From an uncultured Eubacteriales bacterium (GTDB taxonomy: Bacteria > Bacillota > Clostridia > Oscillospirales > CAG-272): a stretch of 6,710 nt of DNA. The stretch spans positions 1 through 6,710 of the forward strand of contig USGH01000148.1 in NCBI GenBank assembly GCA_900554225.1. Direction: 5' to 3'. The notes beneath the pieces were generated by a model that saw only the letters and a list, made by a program, of their open reading frames with translations, ran no database searches and had not been told where the DNA came from. The position numbers and the translations under genes were made by a program. This document shows positions 6,038 through 6,710 of this stretch, piece by piece (position 1 is the stretch's first letter; each line of letters starts with the position of its first letter).

Positions 6038-6710
6038 ATGAAGAAAGGTCTCGCTATTCTATTCGCAGTGCTTTGCCTTCTGTTATGTGCCTGCCATCGC
6101 GATGCCGATACTGCACCCGAAATCGTTACGCTCTCCAACGTCTACAACGTCGCTTCGCTGTCCGCGCCGGAAATGCGGGCGGATGTATCGTCGTCGTATC
6201 AACCGTTTGTCTATGGCGATTCGCTGTATCTTTTTGACAAGATTCAGGAAATGTATCTGTATCGGTTTTCTCTGGATGGAGCGTATCGGGAAACGATAAC
6301 CGTTCCGTCGTTGTATGAAAAGGACTTGTCTCTGCGACAGGTCCTTCTTCTGCAAAATGGGGATTTTTTGGGATATGCCATCGATACGGAAAGCCGCTTC
6401 TATCTTTTGACCTTCACCTCTGCGGGAGAAATAGTGCACCGTATACAGCCGGAGGACGCGGATTATTCCACCCTGATCGGCGCGGCAAACGGCATGGTGT
6501 ACTCTATCTCCAACACCACCATCACGGTATTGGACGAATCGCTTACGGAGCTGCGCCGCGTCCTGACCGAATTCATGCCCACAGAATGCCGTACGCTTGC
6601 CGGAGACGACGGTGTGGAGACGGTCTATTTGCGGGACGCTATGGGCTCGCTGTATATTCTGGACGGCGAGAACGGTGCCGTCCTGCCGCTCTATGTGCCG
6701 GAGGTATGGG
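6038..6710 (+). CDS. Lipoprotein with propeller-like repeats, 3'-truncated by the window edge
   Basis: Probable cell-surface lipoprotein; 224 codons are visible with no stop before the edge. The N-terminus is MKKGLAILFAVLCLLLCAC: basic start, hydrophobic core and lipobox L16-C17-A18-C19, with lipidation expected on C19. Cys at the -2 position is uncommon but tolerated. AAGGA (6022-6026) and CGGAG (6027-6031) precede the ATG at 6038 and support this start. The mature part has repeating beta-rich units: GDSLYLFD to about 90, NGDFLGYA to about 136, NGMVYSIS to about 175, and DGVETVYL to about 217. Strand pairs with a mid-unit turn such as SLDG are typical of beta-propeller blades. It could be a stand-alone propeller lipoprotein or the N-terminal part of a larger surface protein; the missing C-terminus would decide. 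The fold is inferred from pattern only. It follows the secreted protein by 21 bp and probably shares its mRNA. Its base composition lies between the AT-rich neighbour and uvrA. Confidence 0.83.
   Translation, partial: MKKGLAILFAVLCLLLCACHRDADTAPEIVTLSNVYNVASLSAPEMRADVSSSYQPFVYGDSLYLFDKIQEMYLYRFSLDGAYRETITVPSLYEKDLSLRQVLLLQNGDFLGYAIDTESRFYLLTFTSAGEIVHRIQPEDADYSTLIGAANGMVYSISNTTITVLDESLTELRRVLTEFMPTECRTLAGDDGVETVYLRDAMGSLYILDGENGAVLPLYVPEVW

Noticed and set aside
6083..6439. 118-codon minus-strand frame opposite the lipoprotein gene
   Set aside because: The plus strand carries a convincing signal peptide, lipobox and ribosome binding site; the minus-strand frame has none of these.

Overview
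The window looks like chromosomal DNA from a moderately GC-rich Firmicute (Bacillota), most likely a clostridial or Oscillospiraceae-like anaerobe. This rests on purine-rich Shine-Dalgarno sites, a sigma-A type TTGACT/TATAGT promoter, a Gram-positive style lipoprotein signal and the general character of the UvrA protein. It is an inference, since no taxonomic marker is present. All supported genes lie on the plus strand.

The left 5.2 kb holds two DNA-transaction genes. The first is the 3' part (738 visible codons) of an Lhr-like superfamily 2 DEAD/DEAH helicase, open at the left edge but with its helicase motifs visible. After a 195-bp gap comes a complete uvrA (942 codons), the damage-sensing ATPase of nucleotide excision repair. 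It has both ABC cassettes and both zinc modules. A long hairpin at 5327-5366, followed by a U-rich tract, is the likely uvrA terminator.

The right end differs in composition. By hand count, 5401-6000 has 249 G/C in 600 bases (about 42%), against 187 in 300 (about 62%) for 4621-4920 within uvrA. It opens with a strong extended -10 promoter (5527-5555), followed by a possible 31-codon leader ORF that overlaps the next start codon by ATGA. Next come an unrecognised 108-aa secreted protein rich in Cys and His (5690-6016) and, 21 bp later, a lipoprotein with propeller-like repeats that runs off the right edge (6038 onward). These probably form one transcription unit for exported proteins, unrelated to the repair genes.

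The helicase and uvrA are ordinary family members. The least explained part is the exported-protein unit with its leader and promoter-proximal dyads. I see no RNA genes, CRISPR array, insertion sequence or attachment site.
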